DNA of 64,000 nt, taken from Methylomarinum sp965277025 (GTDB lineage: Bacteria > Pseudomonadota > Gammaproteobacteria > Methylococcales > Methylomonadaceae). The position numbers and the translations under genes were made by a program. The notes under the pieces are model-generated. The model was not told where the DNA came from, made no database searches, and saw only the letters and a program-made list of their open reading frames with translations. Below, one piece after another: positions 25,302 to 35,038 of this stretch. Numbering within the stretch: position 1 is the stretch's first letter; the number at the start of each line of letters is the position of its first letter. The stretch is taken from NCBI GenBank assembly GCA_965277025.1, contig OZ255706.1:3596001-3660000 (forward strand), written 5' to 3'.

Positions 25302-26675
25302 ATGAGTGATCAGATTATCGGAAATCAGGTTTATTCCCAGTCCAAAAGTCAATACATCCAGGCGTGGCTGGTCGCATTGACATGGAATGGCATGATTTTT
25401 TTCGCCATTTTCAAAGGCTATCAACACATTCTTCAGGCTTTTGAGCACAATCCGATTTTTTATTTTTTTGTCAGCTTTCCATTTATTGGCTTATGGTTGC
25501 TGATTGACGCCATCAAAAAAACCATCACCTGGTTCAAGTTTGGCAAGACACCCATCACGCTCGACCCTTTTCCCGGCCAAATCGGTGGGCAATGCGCGGG
25601 CTATCTGCTGCTTCCCGGGCCCAAAGCGAAAATCGATCAGGCGGTTTTCACCTTGACTTACATTCATCGTTATGCCCGATCGGACAATCAAGGCAAAACC
25701 CATTGGCATGAAGATATACTCTGGCAGGATCGCGCCAGCTTCAAAGCCGAACATTACGGCAAACTGACGCGTATCAATTTTCAATTCAATCCACCGGCAA
25801 ACCTTCCGGAAACAGAAAAAGAAAGCCAGGATTACCATTACTGGCAGTGTCATGTTCATTTGGATTTACCCTGCATCGACTATGACCGCGCCTTTAATAT
25901 ACCGATGAAAGCAGTCGGCGCCGAACGACAAAGTAGCGCTCGTCAATATGCAACCCCTGCAGCCACCCGGATTTCACATCAGGATACCGAAGTCGCCAGA
26001 ATCCCTGAAACCCACACCAGCGCAACAGGGTTATCACTTTATTTCGGCTATGGCCGCGCCAAAGGCATGGCCTTATTCTGCCTGCTCACCGGCCTGTTTA
26101 TCGGCATATTCGGCTATTATTTTTTCTCTGGCATTGAAAAATTTTTACCCGCCACAACAGCCTTGATGGCTGGCTATGTCGGTCTTATCGCCTTTATTTT
26201 ATGTCTGTTCGGCATTTTATTGGTCGCCAACTGCCTGACTATTGAAGTCAATCTGAAGGGCATCCGCAAAAAACAGCGTATTTTCGGTTTTTTGCTGAGC
26301 GAGTTTATCAATGCCGATGATATTGTCGATATCGCCTGTGAACAACATGCATCCTCGAGCAGCGGTCATCATAAACGCGTCTGGTACCGGCTCAAGGTTT
26401 TAACGAAACAAGGCGCAGAAATGGAAATTGGTGACAGTCTGGAAGGTCAAAGTTACGCCAAAGAAATCAGGCAAAAAATTATCGATGCGTTAGGCGCAAG
26501 CTGGAGACCCGCTACCCACGAACCCCAGTCAAAAAAAACCAAAGCCAAAAAACCTGTACCCGGCTGGCTCAGATTGATCGGTAAAATTTTATCATTTTCA
26601 TTTATCATCGCCTTTCTTGCCGACATCATCCATTTTTTTCCTGAACTGCAAGAATTTCTGGGGATTAATTTCTAA
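25302..26675 (+). CDS. Unknown multi-pass membrane protein
   Basis: I do not recognise a named family with confidence. The 457 residues have two N-terminal membrane segments (about 20-40 and 50-67), a soluble domain of about 170 residues with aromatic- and His-rich strands (DYHYWQCHVHLDLP), two more segments near 265-290 and 295-320, a second soluble part, and a final segment near 430. The layout resembles DUF3592-like proteins. It lies 85 bases before the mutS start on the same strand. The HD-GYP gene starts divergently 264 bases upstream, so 25038-25301 must hold both promoters. Confidence 0.75.
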   Translation: MSDQIIGNQVYSQSKSQYIQAWLVALTWNGMIFFAIFKGYQHILQAFEHNPIFYFFVSFPFIGLWLLIDAIKKTITWFKFGKTPITLDPFPGQIGGQCAGYLLLPGPKAKIDQAVFTLTYIHRYARSDNQGKTHWHEDILWQDRASFKAEHYGKLTRINFQFNPPANLPETEKESQDYHYWQCHVHLDLPCIDYDRAFNIPMKAVGAERQSSARQYATPAATRISHQDTEVARIPETHTSATGLSLYFGYGRAKGMALFCLLTGLFIGIFGYYFFSGIEKFLPATTALMAGYVGLIAFILCLFGILLVANCLTIEVNLKGIRKKQRIFGFLLSEFINADDIVDIACEQHASSSSGHHKRVWYRLKVLTKQGAEMEIGDSLEGQSYAKEIRQKIIDALGASWRPATHEPQSKKTKAKKPVPGWLRLIGKILSFSFIIAFLADIIHFFPELQEFLGINF

Positions 26676-26759
26676 TTCCGATCCCAGCCAGATTTGTTGA
26701 ATAAGAAATCAGTGACATTTGTTAAAATTCCGCCACTATTCTCACCTTCATCGGTTTTA

Positions 26760-29324
26760 ATGAGCAACCCCCCTTCAAAATCACATACTCCCATGATGCA
26801 GCAATATTTGCGCATCAAGGCTGAACACCCAGACAATCTGGTGTTTTACCGCATGGGGGATTTTTATGAATTATTTTTTGATGATGCCAGAAAAGCGGCC
26901 CAAATCCTCGACATTACCTTGACCAGCCGCGGACAATCCGCAGGTGAACCGATTCCCATGGCGGGTATTCCCTATCATGCGGCGGAAAATTATATCGCCC
27001 GCTTGCTGAAACAGGGGGAATCGGTAGTGATGTGTGAGCAAATTGGTGACCCCGCCACGAGCAAAGGCCCGGTGGAACGCAAAGTTGTCAGAATTATCAC
27101 TCCGGCTACGGTTACCGATGAGGCTTTACTGGAAGAGCGAAAAGACAATATCTTGCTGGCCATAGCTCAGTTGCCTGACCAGTATGGTTTGGCTTGGCTG
27201 AATGTTACCAGTGGCACATTTACTGTTGAACAAGTTGATAGCGAGCAACAATTACTCAGTGAAATCGAGCGCCTTGACCCCACCGAAATTTTGTACAGCG
27301 AAGACCTCCCAGTCCCTGCGGCATTAGCCGAGCGCAACGGTTTGACCCACCGTCCTCCCTGGCATTTTGATCCCGAATCAGCTACGACCTTGCTATTAAA
27401 ACAATTCAATGTACATGATTTGAAGGGCTTCGGCTGCGAGCAGCTACCCGCCGCCATCGCTGCTGCAGGCTGCTTGCTGCAATATGTCAAAGATACGCAA
27501 CAAAGCGCCCTGCCTCATATTCAAGGCATTCGCGTGGAAAATAACGATGATTGTATTCATCTGGATGCCGCCAGCCGGCGTAATCTGGAACTGGACTATC
27601 ATCCCAGCGGTAATCCACAGTTCACATTGCTTGGGGTTTTGGACAAAACCATGACGGCAATGGGTAGCCGTTGTCTGAGGCGCTGGCTAAACCGCCCATT
27701 GCGTAATCAATCTGTATTGAATCAACGCTATAGTTGTGTGCAATCTTTATTGCATCAGCAACAATATACAAACATACAGGAAATATTGCGGCAAACCGGT
27801 GATATAGAAAGAATTTCAGCCAGAATTGCACTAAAAACCGCAAGACCTCGTGATTTGCTTGTATTGAAAAACACACTTCAGGCTTTGCCAGCCATGCAAT
27901 CCTGCCTAGGGCAACACGATAATCCCTATTTAATCGAATTAAGCCAACAGCTTTCAGAACACCCCGATATTGTCGATTTGTTGCAACGCGCCATTATCGA
28001 CAATCCTCCTGGATTGATACGTGATGGTGGTGTGATTGCGCCCGGCTACCATGCTGAACTGGACGAGCTGAGAAACCTCAGTCAAAACGCCGATCAGTTT
28101 TTACTGGATATGGAGCAACGCGAACGGGAAACTACCGGCATCAACAATCTTAAGGTCAAATATAACCGCGTACATGGTTACTATATTGAAATATCCAGAC
28201 TGCATTCTGAAAATGTTCCTGCTCACTACACCCGCAAACAAACCTTAAAAAATGCCGAACGATTCATCACGGCCGAATTGAAAGCCTTTGAGGACAAAGT
28301 GCTCAGTGCCCGGGAAAAATCCCTGGCATTCGAAAAAAAACTTTACGATCAATTACTGGAACAATTAGGCGCTTCGGTGGCGGATTTTCAACGCTGCGCG
28401 AAAGCCCTTGCCAAACTGGATGTGTTGTGTAATTTTGCCGAACGGGCAGAAAGCTTGAACCTGAGCTATCCGCAATTGACCGATACCCCCGGCATTGATA
28501 TCGAAGCCGGCCGTCATCTGGTGGTCGAACAGGTTTCTGATCTTCCCTTTGTCGCTAATGATGTCTCGTTTTCCAGTCAGCGGCGCATGCTGATTATTAC
28601 CGGGCCGAATATGGGTGGTAAATCCACCTACATGCGTCAAACCGCACTGATTGTATTGATGATTCATATTGGCTGTTTCGCACCGGCTAAAGCTGTCACC
28701 TGCGGTCCAATCGACAAGATTTTCACTCGTATTGGCGCATCCGATGATCTGGCCAGCGGCCGCTCGACTTTTATGGTGGAAATGTCGGAAACTGCCAATA
28801 TCCTGCAAAACGCCACCAGTAACAGCCTTATTCTAATGGATGAAGTAGGTCGTGGCACCAGCACTTTCGATGGCTTGTCACTGGCTTGGGCCTGCGCCGA
28901 ACACCTGGCGAAACAAAATAAAGCATTCACGTTGTTTGCCACCCATTATTTTGAATTGACTGCATTAGCCGATGAGCAAAAAACGATTCGAAACGTGCAT
29001 CTGGAAGCTGTGGAGCATGGCGATAAAATCATTTTTCTGCATGCAGTAAAAGACGGCCCTGCCAATCAGAGCTATGGTTTACAGGTGGCAGCTCTTGCAG
29101 GTGTGCCACAAACTGTGATCAATCAGGCACGGCAGAAACTTCAACAACTGGAACATCATTCTTATTTAAACCAGCAACAGGAAACCGGTAACCACCAGCT
29201 GGATTTATTTTCCAGCAAAGAATTTCATCCGGCTGTAACCTTGTTGGAAGAACTTGACCCCGATAATACAACACCCCGAGAAGCACTGGACTGGCTATAT
29301 CGTTTGAAGGGCTTATTGGAGTAA
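26760..29324 (+). CDS. mutS: DNA mismatch repair protein MutS
   Basis: The ATPase recognises base mismatches and small loops and recruits MutL. The start at 26760 (MSNPPSKSHTPMMQQYL) gives 854 residues, the usual length; the frame is open 22 codons further up without a good start. The mismatch-binding FYRMGDFYELF motif is at about residue 30. Walker A GPNMGGKSTYMRQ, Walker B LILMDEVGRGTSTFDG and TLFATHYFELT are intact. The gene therefore looks functional, which matters when judging the single-base indels elsewhere. Confidence 0.97.
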   Translation: MSNPPSKSHTPMMQQYLRIKAEHPDNLVFYRMGDFYELFFDDARKAAQILDITLTSRGQSAGEPIPMAGIPYHAAENYIARLLKQGESVVMCEQIGDPATSKGPVERKVVRIITPATVTDEALLEERKDNILLAIAQLPDQYGLAWLNVTSGTFTVEQVDSEQQLLSEIERLDPTEILYSEDLPVPAALAERNGLTHRPPWHFDPESATTLLLKQFNVHDLKGFGCEQLPAAIAAAGCLLQYVKDTQQSALPHIQGIRVENNDDCIHLDAASRRNLELDYHPSGNPQFTLLGVLDKTMTAMGSRCLRRWLNRPLRNQSVLNQRYSCVQSLLHQQQYTNIQEILRQTGDIERISARIALKTARPRDLLVLKNTLQALPAMQSCLGQHDNPYLIELSQQLSEHPDIVDLLQRAIIDNPPGLIRDGGVIAPGYHAELDELRNLSQNADQFLLDMEQRERETTGINNLKVKYNRVHGYYIEISRLHSENVPAHYTRKQTLKNAERFITAELKAFEDKVLSAREKSLAFEKKLYDQLLEQLGASVADFQRCAKALAKLDVLCNFAERAESLNLSYPQLTDTPGIDIEAGRHLVVEQVSDLPFVANDVSFSSQRRMLIITGPNMGGKSTYMRQTALIVLMIHIGCFAPAKAVTCGPIDKIFTRIGASDDLASGRSTFMVEMSETANILQNATSNSLILMDEVGRGTSTFDGLSLAWACAEHLAKQNKAFTLFATHYFELTALADEQKTIRNVHLEAVEHGDKIIFLHAVKDGPANQSYGLQVAALAGVPQTVINQARQKLQQLEHHSYLNQQQETGNHQLDLFSSKEFHPAVTLLEELDPDNTTPREALDWLYRLKGLLE

Positions 29325-29329
29325 GAGGG

Positions 29330-29370
29330 ATAGCTTGCAGCTATCGATTTTGACGACACATCCCTGTGTC
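29330..29370. repeat. Double-hairpin dispersed repeat, inverted copy
   Basis: ATAGCT-TGC-AGCTAT and GACACA-TCCC-TGTGTC hairpins follow five bases after the mutS stop. This is the reverse complement arrangement of 3197-3237. It may serve as a terminator for mutS. Confidence 0.65.
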
Positions 29371-29407
29371 TTGGAAATCGAAAACAAATCAGTGATTTCG
29401 TAGCTGA

Positions 29408-29434
29408 GGCGGTTTGCTGGCGCGAAACCGCCCT
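29408..29434. repeat. Half copy of the composite palindromic repeat
   Basis: Only the GGCGGTTT-GCTGGCGCG-AAACCGCC hairpin is present, between the convergent mutS and dsbC genes, where it may act as a bidirectional terminator. Confidence 0.65.
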
Positions 29435-29439
29435 GTCTA

Positions 29440-30141
29440 TTAATTTTGCTCTTTGGAAAGTGCTTGAGCCAAACGAGAGGCCGGAACGTAGCCGGGAAAG
29501 ACGGTTCCCTTACCAGTTACAATCATGGGTGTACCGCGTGCACCAGAATCTTGCCCAAGCTGCATATGTTTCTTGACCGGGTTATCGCAGGTTTTGTATT
29601 CCATTTTCTTGCCTTGCTTGGCCTCGGTCAGCGCTTTTTGACGATCGTCCGAACACCAGACAGTCACAGCCTTTTTATACGATTCGGAACCAATGCCCGC
29701 GCGTGGATAAAACAGGTAATGAATATTGATGCCTTGCGCCAGGTATTGATCGATCTCTGAATGCAGTTTCCGGCAATAGCCGCAATCGATATCGGTAAAC
29801 ACAAATACGTCGTATTTTGGTTTATCCGCCTTGAATGTAATCATCTGATCCTCGCCCAGAGCCGCCAATGTCTGTTTTCTGACTTCGGACAATTTCGCTT
29901 CGGTTAAATCCTTTCTGGCCTCTACATCAATCAAATGCCCTTGAAACAGGTATTTTCCATCTTCAGAAACATACAGAATATCACCACCAATAGTGACCTC
30001 ATAAACCCCTTTAACCGGTGTGGCTTGAATCGACTTGATCTCCAAAGACGGAATGACTTTTTTAAGATTGTTTCTGATGCTGGTTTCATCTGCCTGGAGA
30101 ACAGTACTGAAAGCCAATAAGGCGAGAATTATAGTTTTCAT
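29440..30141 (-). CDS. dsbC: Thiol:disulfide interchange protein DsbC
   Basis: A periplasmic disulfide isomerase of about 233 residues. It has a signal peptide (MKTIILALLAFSTVLQA), an N-terminal dimerisation domain (VIPSLEIKSIQATPVKGVYEV) and a thioredoxin fold with the active site CGYC at about residue 130. A second Cys pair (VWCSDD...YKTCDN) and the cis-Pro loop GTPMIV follow. An upstream ATG at 30156 is possible, but 30141 gives a better signal peptide. It stands alone between mutS (convergent) and rseP (same strand, 53 bases from the 3' end of rseP). Confidence 0.93.
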   Translation of the reverse strand: MKTIILALLAFSTVLQADETSIRNNLKKVIPSLEIKSIQATPVKGVYEVTIGGDILYVSEDGKYLFQGHLIDVEARKDLTEAKLSEVRKQTLAALGEDQMITFKADKPKYDVFVFTDIDCGYCRKLHSEIDQYLAQGINIHYLFYPRAGIGSESYKKAVTVWCSDDRQKALTEAKQGKKMEYKTCDNPVKKHMQLGQDSGARGTPMIVTGKGTVFPGYVPASRLAQALSKEQN

Positions 30142-30208
30142 CAAATTATCCATCATGCAAAATAAAACACTGCGACAGCTATTTTAGCCATTAGTTTCCA
30201 TATACGAA

Positions 30209-31570
30209 CTATTGAAACAATCTTTCCACATCCAGAAACATAGCCAACATCATTAATGACAGTAACATCAGTAAACCTACCTGCTGAAAAAACAGCTGTA
30301 TTTTTTCCGGTACAGGAGTTCCCTTTATCCCTTCAATTAAAAAGAATAACAAATGACCGCCATCTAGCATCGGAATAGGCAGCAAATTCAATACCCCTAA
30401 ACTAACGCTGATCAAGGCAAGGTATTTTAGAAAAGGCACCAGTCCCATTTCGGCTGACTGTCCGGCATATTGGGCAATACTGATCGGGCCACTCAGGTTT
30501 TTCACAGAAGCCTTGCCTACCAGCATTTTACCCATCATTTCCAAGGTACTGGTAGCGAAGAACCAGGTTCGCTTGAAAGCTTTGGGAATAGCTTTGACTG
30601 GATCGAGTGTGTAGGTAACTTTCAATGATTCAAGCAACTGTTCTGGAATCTTGACGCCAGCTCCAATTCGACCGATCTCACGTCCATCTTCGGTTGTGAC
30701 TGTTTTTGGCGTCACCGTCAATTGCATTCGAACGCCATCTCGTTCAATCTCCAGGTTAATAGGTTGACCAGGTCGCAGCTGGACGTAATTTACCCATTGC
30801 ATCCAATCCTTGATTTTTTCACCATCGGCTTTTATCAGTACATCGCCTGTCTGCAATCCAGCAGCCGCTGCAGCGTCATCGGGCAATACCTTTCCAATGA
30901 CTGGCGGAATAACGGGCGACCAGGGTTTCAAACCTAATTGTTTGTATAATTGCTCGGGTTCATCTACCTTTTCGGGTAATTGCAATATTTTTGTCGTTTC
31001 AAATCCATCGCTTGTTTTAACTTTTAATTCAATATCCTGCGTGCCAGTCATGGCTTGTTCAAAAATCTGACTGATGGCCAATGTCCAGGTTGGTGTTTCT
31101 TCGCCATTGACAGCGAGAATTTCATCACCTTCCTCTATCCCGGCTCCAGCGGCAATCGTAGTGGCTTCAGGAGCGGCAGTAATGGGCCGTATGCCAGTTT
31201 CACCAATAATGAAAACACACCAGAACAAAAAAACCGCCAAAACAAGATTGAATACCGGCCCTGCCAGAACAATGAGAAAACGCGCCCAGAGCGGTTGACG
31301 ATTGAACGCATAAGGTAAATCTTCAGGCTTTACCGCCCCTTCTCTTTCATCAACCATTTTGACATAGCCACCTAATGGAATGGCCGACAGCACATATTCA
31401 GTCGAATCCGGCGATTTTTGCCAAGACCACAGGACTTTGCCAAAACCAATGGAAAATCGTAAAACTTTTACACCTACTTTCCGTGCTACCCAAAAATGGC
31501 CAAATTCATGGAATGAAACCAGAAGACCGATAGCGACAATAAAATAAAAGAGCGTGTGAACGATTTCCAT
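30209..31570 (-). CDS. rseP: Regulator of sigma-E protease RseP (site-2 protease)
   Basis: This inner-membrane zinc metalloprotease of 453 residues has HEFGH at about 21-25, two PDZ domains (about 120-200 and 215-300) and the second zinc-site motif NLLPIPMLDGGHLLFF near 395. It cleaves the anti-sigma factor RseA within the membrane. Its start overlaps the dxr stop by one base (TAATG), so it is co-translated in the envelope/isoprenoid operon. The usual next gene, bamA, is absent; dsbC follows instead. Confidence 0.96.
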   Translation of the reverse strand: MEIVHTLFYFIVAIGLLVSFHEFGHFWVARKVGVKVLRFSIGFGKVLWSWQKSPDSTEYVLSAIPLGGYVKMVDEREGAVKPEDLPYAFNRQPLWARFLIVLAGPVFNLVLAVFLFWCVFIIGETGIRPITAAPEATTIAAGAGIEEGDEILAVNGEETPTWTLAISQIFEQAMTGTQDIELKVKTSDGFETTKILQLPEKVDEPEQLYKQLGLKPWSPVIPPVIGKVLPDDAAAAAGLQTGDVLIKADGEKIKDWMQWVNYVQLRPGQPINLEIERDGVRMQLTVTPKTVTTEDGREIGRIGAGVKIPEQLLESLKVTYTLDPVKAIPKAFKRTWFFATSTLEMMGKMLVGKASVKNLSGPISIAQYAGQSAEMGLVPFLKYLALISVSLGVLNLLPIPMLDGGHLLFFLIEGIKGTPVPEKIQLFFQQVGLLMLLSLMMLAMFLDVERLFQ

Positions 31571-32754
31571 TAATGTGTCAATGCCTCAATTTTTTGTTGC
31601 GCCATCGAGCGTGCTTGCTGATCGGCTTGCAACACTTGTTCTAAAGTCTGTGCGGAAGTCGGCGAAAATTCCAGCATGGTCTGTTCGATGACAACGGCGA
31701 TATCGGTGAAGCGAATTTGTTCATTCAAAAATGATTCGACCGCTATTTCATTAGCTGCATTTAAAACAGCCGGCATAACGCCGCCCGCCTTGATCGCTTC
31801 ATAAGCCAGCCGCAAACAAGGAAAACGGTCGTAGCTGGGTGGTTCAAAATCCATTTGTCCGACTGCAAAAATATCCAGAGGTTCAACACCCGAATCAAAA
31901 CGATCCGGCCAGGCCATGGCATGGGCAATCGGAATACGCATGTCGGGATTACCCATTTGCGCCAACACCGAGCCATCCACATAGTCGACCATGGAATGAA
32001 TGATGCTCTGTTTATGAATCACCACCTGAATCGCTTCCGGCTCCATGCTGAATAACAAACAGGCTTCAATCAACTCCAGCCCTTTGTTCATCATGGTGGC
32101 TGAATCCACCGAAATTTTGCGCCCCATATCCCATTTAGGATGAGCGACAGCCTGGTCAGGTGTTACATCATGCAATTGTGATACGGGTGTTTCACGGAAC
32201 GGGCCACCCGATGCAGTCAGTAGAATTCGGCGAACCTGAGGCGCTTTGCCGCCAGCCTCATAACCCCCTGGCATACATTGAAAAATGGCATTATGTTCAC
32301 TATCGATGGGCAACATGTGAGCGCCGGAATCCCCTACTGCCTGCATAAAAATATCGCCCGACATGACCAAGGCTTCTTTGTTCGCCAGTAAAATGGTTTT
32401 GCCGGCTTTTGCTGCTGCCAGTGTCGGCAATAATCCTGCCGCGCCAACAATTGCCGCCATGACTGAATCTACCTGATCCAGAGTAGCAACCTTTTCAAGC
32501 GCATCAGGACCTTTTAAAACCTGTATTTCAGAAATTTTACTATTGGTAATTTTCTGCTGAAATTGAGCGGCCCTGTCTTCATTGACGACAACAACATATT
32601 GGGGTTTATGTTGAAGACATTGTTCAAACAAAACATCGATATTGGTATTGGCAGTTAACGCAACTACCCGATATTTCTCAGGATGACGGGCGACAACATC
32701 CAGCGTGCTGACGCCAATCGAGCCTGTCGCGCCCAGAATGCATAAGCCCTTCAT
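31570..32754 (-). CDS. dxr: 1-deoxy-D-xylulose 5-phosphate reductoisomerase
   Basis: This 394-residue NADPH-dependent enzyme makes 2-C-methyl-D-erythritol 4-phosphate, the first committed step of the MEP isoprenoid pathway. The nucleotide site GATGSIG is at residues 8-14. The metal and substrate motifs LLANKEALVM and PIDSEHNAIFQC, and the flexible-loop region HPKWDMGRKISVDSATMMNKGLE, are intact. It overlaps cdsA by ATGA and rseP by one base. Confidence 0.97.
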   Translation of the reverse strand: MKGLCILGATGSIGVSTLDVVARHPEKYRVVALTANTNIDVLFEQCLQHKPQYVVVVNEDRAAQFQQKITNSKISEIQVLKGPDALEKVATLDQVDSVMAAIVGAAGLLPTLAAAKAGKTILLANKEALVMSGDIFMQAVGDSGAHMLPIDSEHNAIFQCMPGGYEAGGKAPQVRRILLTASGGPFRETPVSQLHDVTPDQAVAHPKWDMGRKISVDSATMMNKGLELIEACLLFSMEPEAIQVVIHKQSIIHSMVDYVDGSVLAQMGNPDMRIPIAHAMAWPDRFDSGVEPLDIFAVGQMDFEPPSYDRFPCLRLAYEAIKAGGVMPAVLNAANEIAVESFLNEQIRFTDIAVVIEQTMLEFSPTSAQTLEQVLQADQQARSMAQQKIEALTH

Positions 32755-33626
32755 GAAAAGACACTCCGACCAATTAACAGAATGCCCGCATAAAAGAATG
32801 GAGCTGCGGCAACAATGCTGTCGATTCTGTCGAGTACGCCGCCATGTCCCGGCAACAAGCTGCCACTATCCTTGACGCCAGCTTGTCGTTTGACCAAGCT
32901 GAAAAACAGATCACCATAGATGGAAATCAGTACAGTCAAAACCGATAACAATGTAAAGTCGGCCAAAATCATGATCGGGAATGGATAAAAAATTCTCAAT
33001 AGCAGACCACACACAGCACCTGCTGCCAATGCACCATACATACCTTGCAAGGTTTTACCCGGACTGATAATTTCGACCAGTTTTTCCTTGCCAAATTTTT
33101 TACCGACAAAATAAGCTGATACATCCGCTGCCCAGATCAACACCAGAAAATAAACTGTCATTTCCGTGCCGTAGAAACTTCGCAGTCGGGTCAAAAACAT
33201 CCAGGCGAAAAACAACAGAAAAACGCCGGTGAACGCTCTGAACTTCTGACTCAGTTCCAGTTTAAGCAATTGATCGGGTACAGTTCTAATCAAAAACATC
33301 ATCACAATCCAAAAAGCAACTGGAAACAACACCAGCCACTCCAATACTCCGGAATAATAACGAATTCCCGGATCCTGCAATTTATCAGCCAGAACATCCA
33401 GTATCACAGACCAGAACTGAATTACCAACATAGGAAATAACAAAGCCAGGAGCAATAAAAGCTTGCTGCTTACTTTTTCCAGTCCAATCAGTCCCGCCCA
33501 TTCCCAGGCAGCCATGAGGGCAATAATGGCGATAAACAGGGAAAAATACATCGCTGGTAATTTAATAATTGCCAGGATTACTAAAGGGATTAAAACAAGT
33601 GCCGTTAAAATACGTGGTAATAACAT
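32751..33626 (-). CDS. cdsA: Phosphatidate cytidylyltransferase
   Basis: An inner-membrane enzyme of 291 residues makes CDP-diacylglycerol, the precursor of all phospholipids. About eight hydrophobic segments are visible. The C-terminal family signature (KDSGSLLPGHGGVLDRIDSI) is complete. It lies 29 bases downstream of uppS and overlaps dxr by four bases. Confidence 0.96.
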   Translation of the reverse strand: MLLPRILTALVLIPLVILAIIKLPAMYFSLFIAIIALMAAWEWAGLIGLEKVSSKLLLLLALLFPMLVIQFWSVILDVLADKLQDPGIRYYSGVLEWLVLFPVAFWIVMMFLIRTVPDQLLKLELSQKFRAFTGVFLLFFAWMFLTRLRSFYGTEMTVYFLVLIWAADVSAYFVGKKFGKEKLVEIISPGKTLQGMYGALAAGAVCGLLLRIFYPFPIMILADFTLLSVLTVLISIYGDLFFSLVKRQAGVKDSGSLLPGHGGVLDRIDSIVAAAPFFYAGILLIGRSVFS

Positions 33627-33655
33627 GGTGGATTCAACTTAAAAGGATAGAATTA

Positions 33656-34417
33656 TTATTTTGCTTGCGCCAGAATCTGTTCGCCGGTATGCCCAAAACG
33701 CCGTTCCCGACTGCGAAAACTATTAATTGCTTCACTCATCGCTTGCTTGTCAAAGTCAGGCCATAACACGGGGGTAAAATACAATTCGGTATAGGCTAAC
33801 TGCCAAAGCAGGAAGTTACTGATGCGCTGTTCGCCACCTGTGCGGATAAACAAATCGGGTTCTGGCAAACCAGCTGTAGACAAATGTTGTTCAATCAATT
33901 CTTCACTGATTGTTTGCTCGGGCAACATGCCTGACTTCATTTTGCTGACAATAGTTTGAACCGCCTGGGTGATATCCCAATGTCCCCCATAATTAGCGGC
34001 GATCAATAAAGTAAGGCTGGTATTATTTGCAGTTTGGCGCTCTGCGTTAATGATTTTTTCTTGCAGTTTTTCTGAAAAAGCGGCCTTGTCTCCAATTATT
34101 TTCAGACGAATATTATTTTTATCCAACTTATCGACTTCCCGCTGTAATGTCGCCATGAACAGCTCCATTAACATCGAAACTTCAGTCTGTGGACGGCGCC
34201 AGTTTTCACTGCTAAAAGCAAACAATGACAAGACTTCTATTTTTGCTTCAACACAATATTCGACAATATTCCGTACTGTTTTTACCCCTTGTCTATGTCC
34301 ATAGATTCGAGGCATCAGCCGCTTTTTTGCCCAACGGCCATTGCCATCCATGATGATGGCGATATGCCTGGGGTTACCATTATCGCTGACGACTTTCCCT
34401 GTAGGAGTGACGCTCAT
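33656..34417 (-). CDS. uppS: Undecaprenyl diphosphate synthase (cis-prenyltransferase)
   Basis: This 253-residue cytoplasmic enzyme makes the C55 lipid carrier for peptidoglycan and O-antigen. IIMDGNGRWAKKR near residue 22 carries the catalytic Asp. LFAFSSENWRRP, and the C-terminal RTGGEQRISNFLLWQLAYT with an arginine-rich substrate site, are conserved. It lies between frr and cdsA in the standard order. Confidence 0.97.
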   Translation of the reverse strand: MSVTPTGKVVSDNGNPRHIAIIMDGNGRWAKKRLMPRIYGHRQGVKTVRNIVEYCVEAKIEVLSLFAFSSENWRRPQTEVSMLMELFMATLQREVDKLDKNNIRLKIIGDKAAFSEKLQEKIINAERQTANNTSLTLLIAANYGGHWDITQAVQTIVSKMKSGMLPEQTISEELIEQHLSTAGLPEPDLFIRTGGEQRISNFLLWQLAYTELYFTPVLWPDFDKQAMSEAINSFRSRERRFGHTGEQILAQAK

Positions 34418-34433
34418 TTAAATATCGCTCCAA

Positions 34434-34991
34434 TTACATCGACAACAGGTCAGCTTCTTTCTCTTCCAAAAGTTTTTCAACTTCCTTGATGAACTGATCG
34501 GTGATTTTTTGAATTTTTTCTTCGCCGGCGCGAGCCTCATCTTCTGAAATCATTTTTTCTTTCAATGCTTCTTTGATTTCAGAATTAGCGTCACGGCGAA
34601 TATTACGAATGGAAACTCTGCCTTGTTCCGCTTCCTGTTTGACCACTTTGACCAGGTCACGACGACGTTCTTCAGTCAAAGGCGGCAGTGGAATTCTGAT
34701 TACGGTACCTTGTGTCGATGGATTCAACCCCAAATCAGAAGCCATGATGGCTTTTTCAATGGCTTGCACCATGTTTTTTTCCCACGGGGTCACCTTCAAC
34801 GTGCGTGAATCCTCAACCGTCACATTGGCAACCTGGGATAATGGTGTATCCGACCCATAGTAAGAAACCATAATCTGGTCCAACAAACTTGGATGTGCAC
34901 GACCAGTTCTGATTTTACTAAAGGCTTTTTTGAGCGCCTCAATGCTTTTCTCCATTCTGGAGGAAGCGTCTTGTTGAATATCACTGATCAT
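34434..34991 (-). CDS. frr: Ribosome recycling factor
   Basis: The 185-residue length is exactly that of the family. The three-helix bundle sequence begins at RMEKSIEALKKAFSKIRTGRAHPSLLD, and the C-terminal KITDQFIKEVEKLLEEKEADL is typical. With EF-G it splits post-termination ribosomes. The gene follows pyrH after 47 bases. Confidence 0.97.
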   Translation of the reverse strand: MISDIQQDASSRMEKSIEALKKAFSKIRTGRAHPSLLDQIMVSYYGSDTPLSQVANVTVEDSRTLKVTPWEKNMVQAIEKAIMASDLGLNPSTQGTVIRIPLPPLTEERRRDLVKVVKQEAEQGRVSIRNIRRDANSEIKEALKEKMISEDEARAGEEKIQKITDQFIKEVEKLLEEKEADLLSM

Positions 34992-35038
34992 ATTTTCCCC
35001 TTTTATTAAATCTGGTTATTCTGCAAACTGAATTATGG

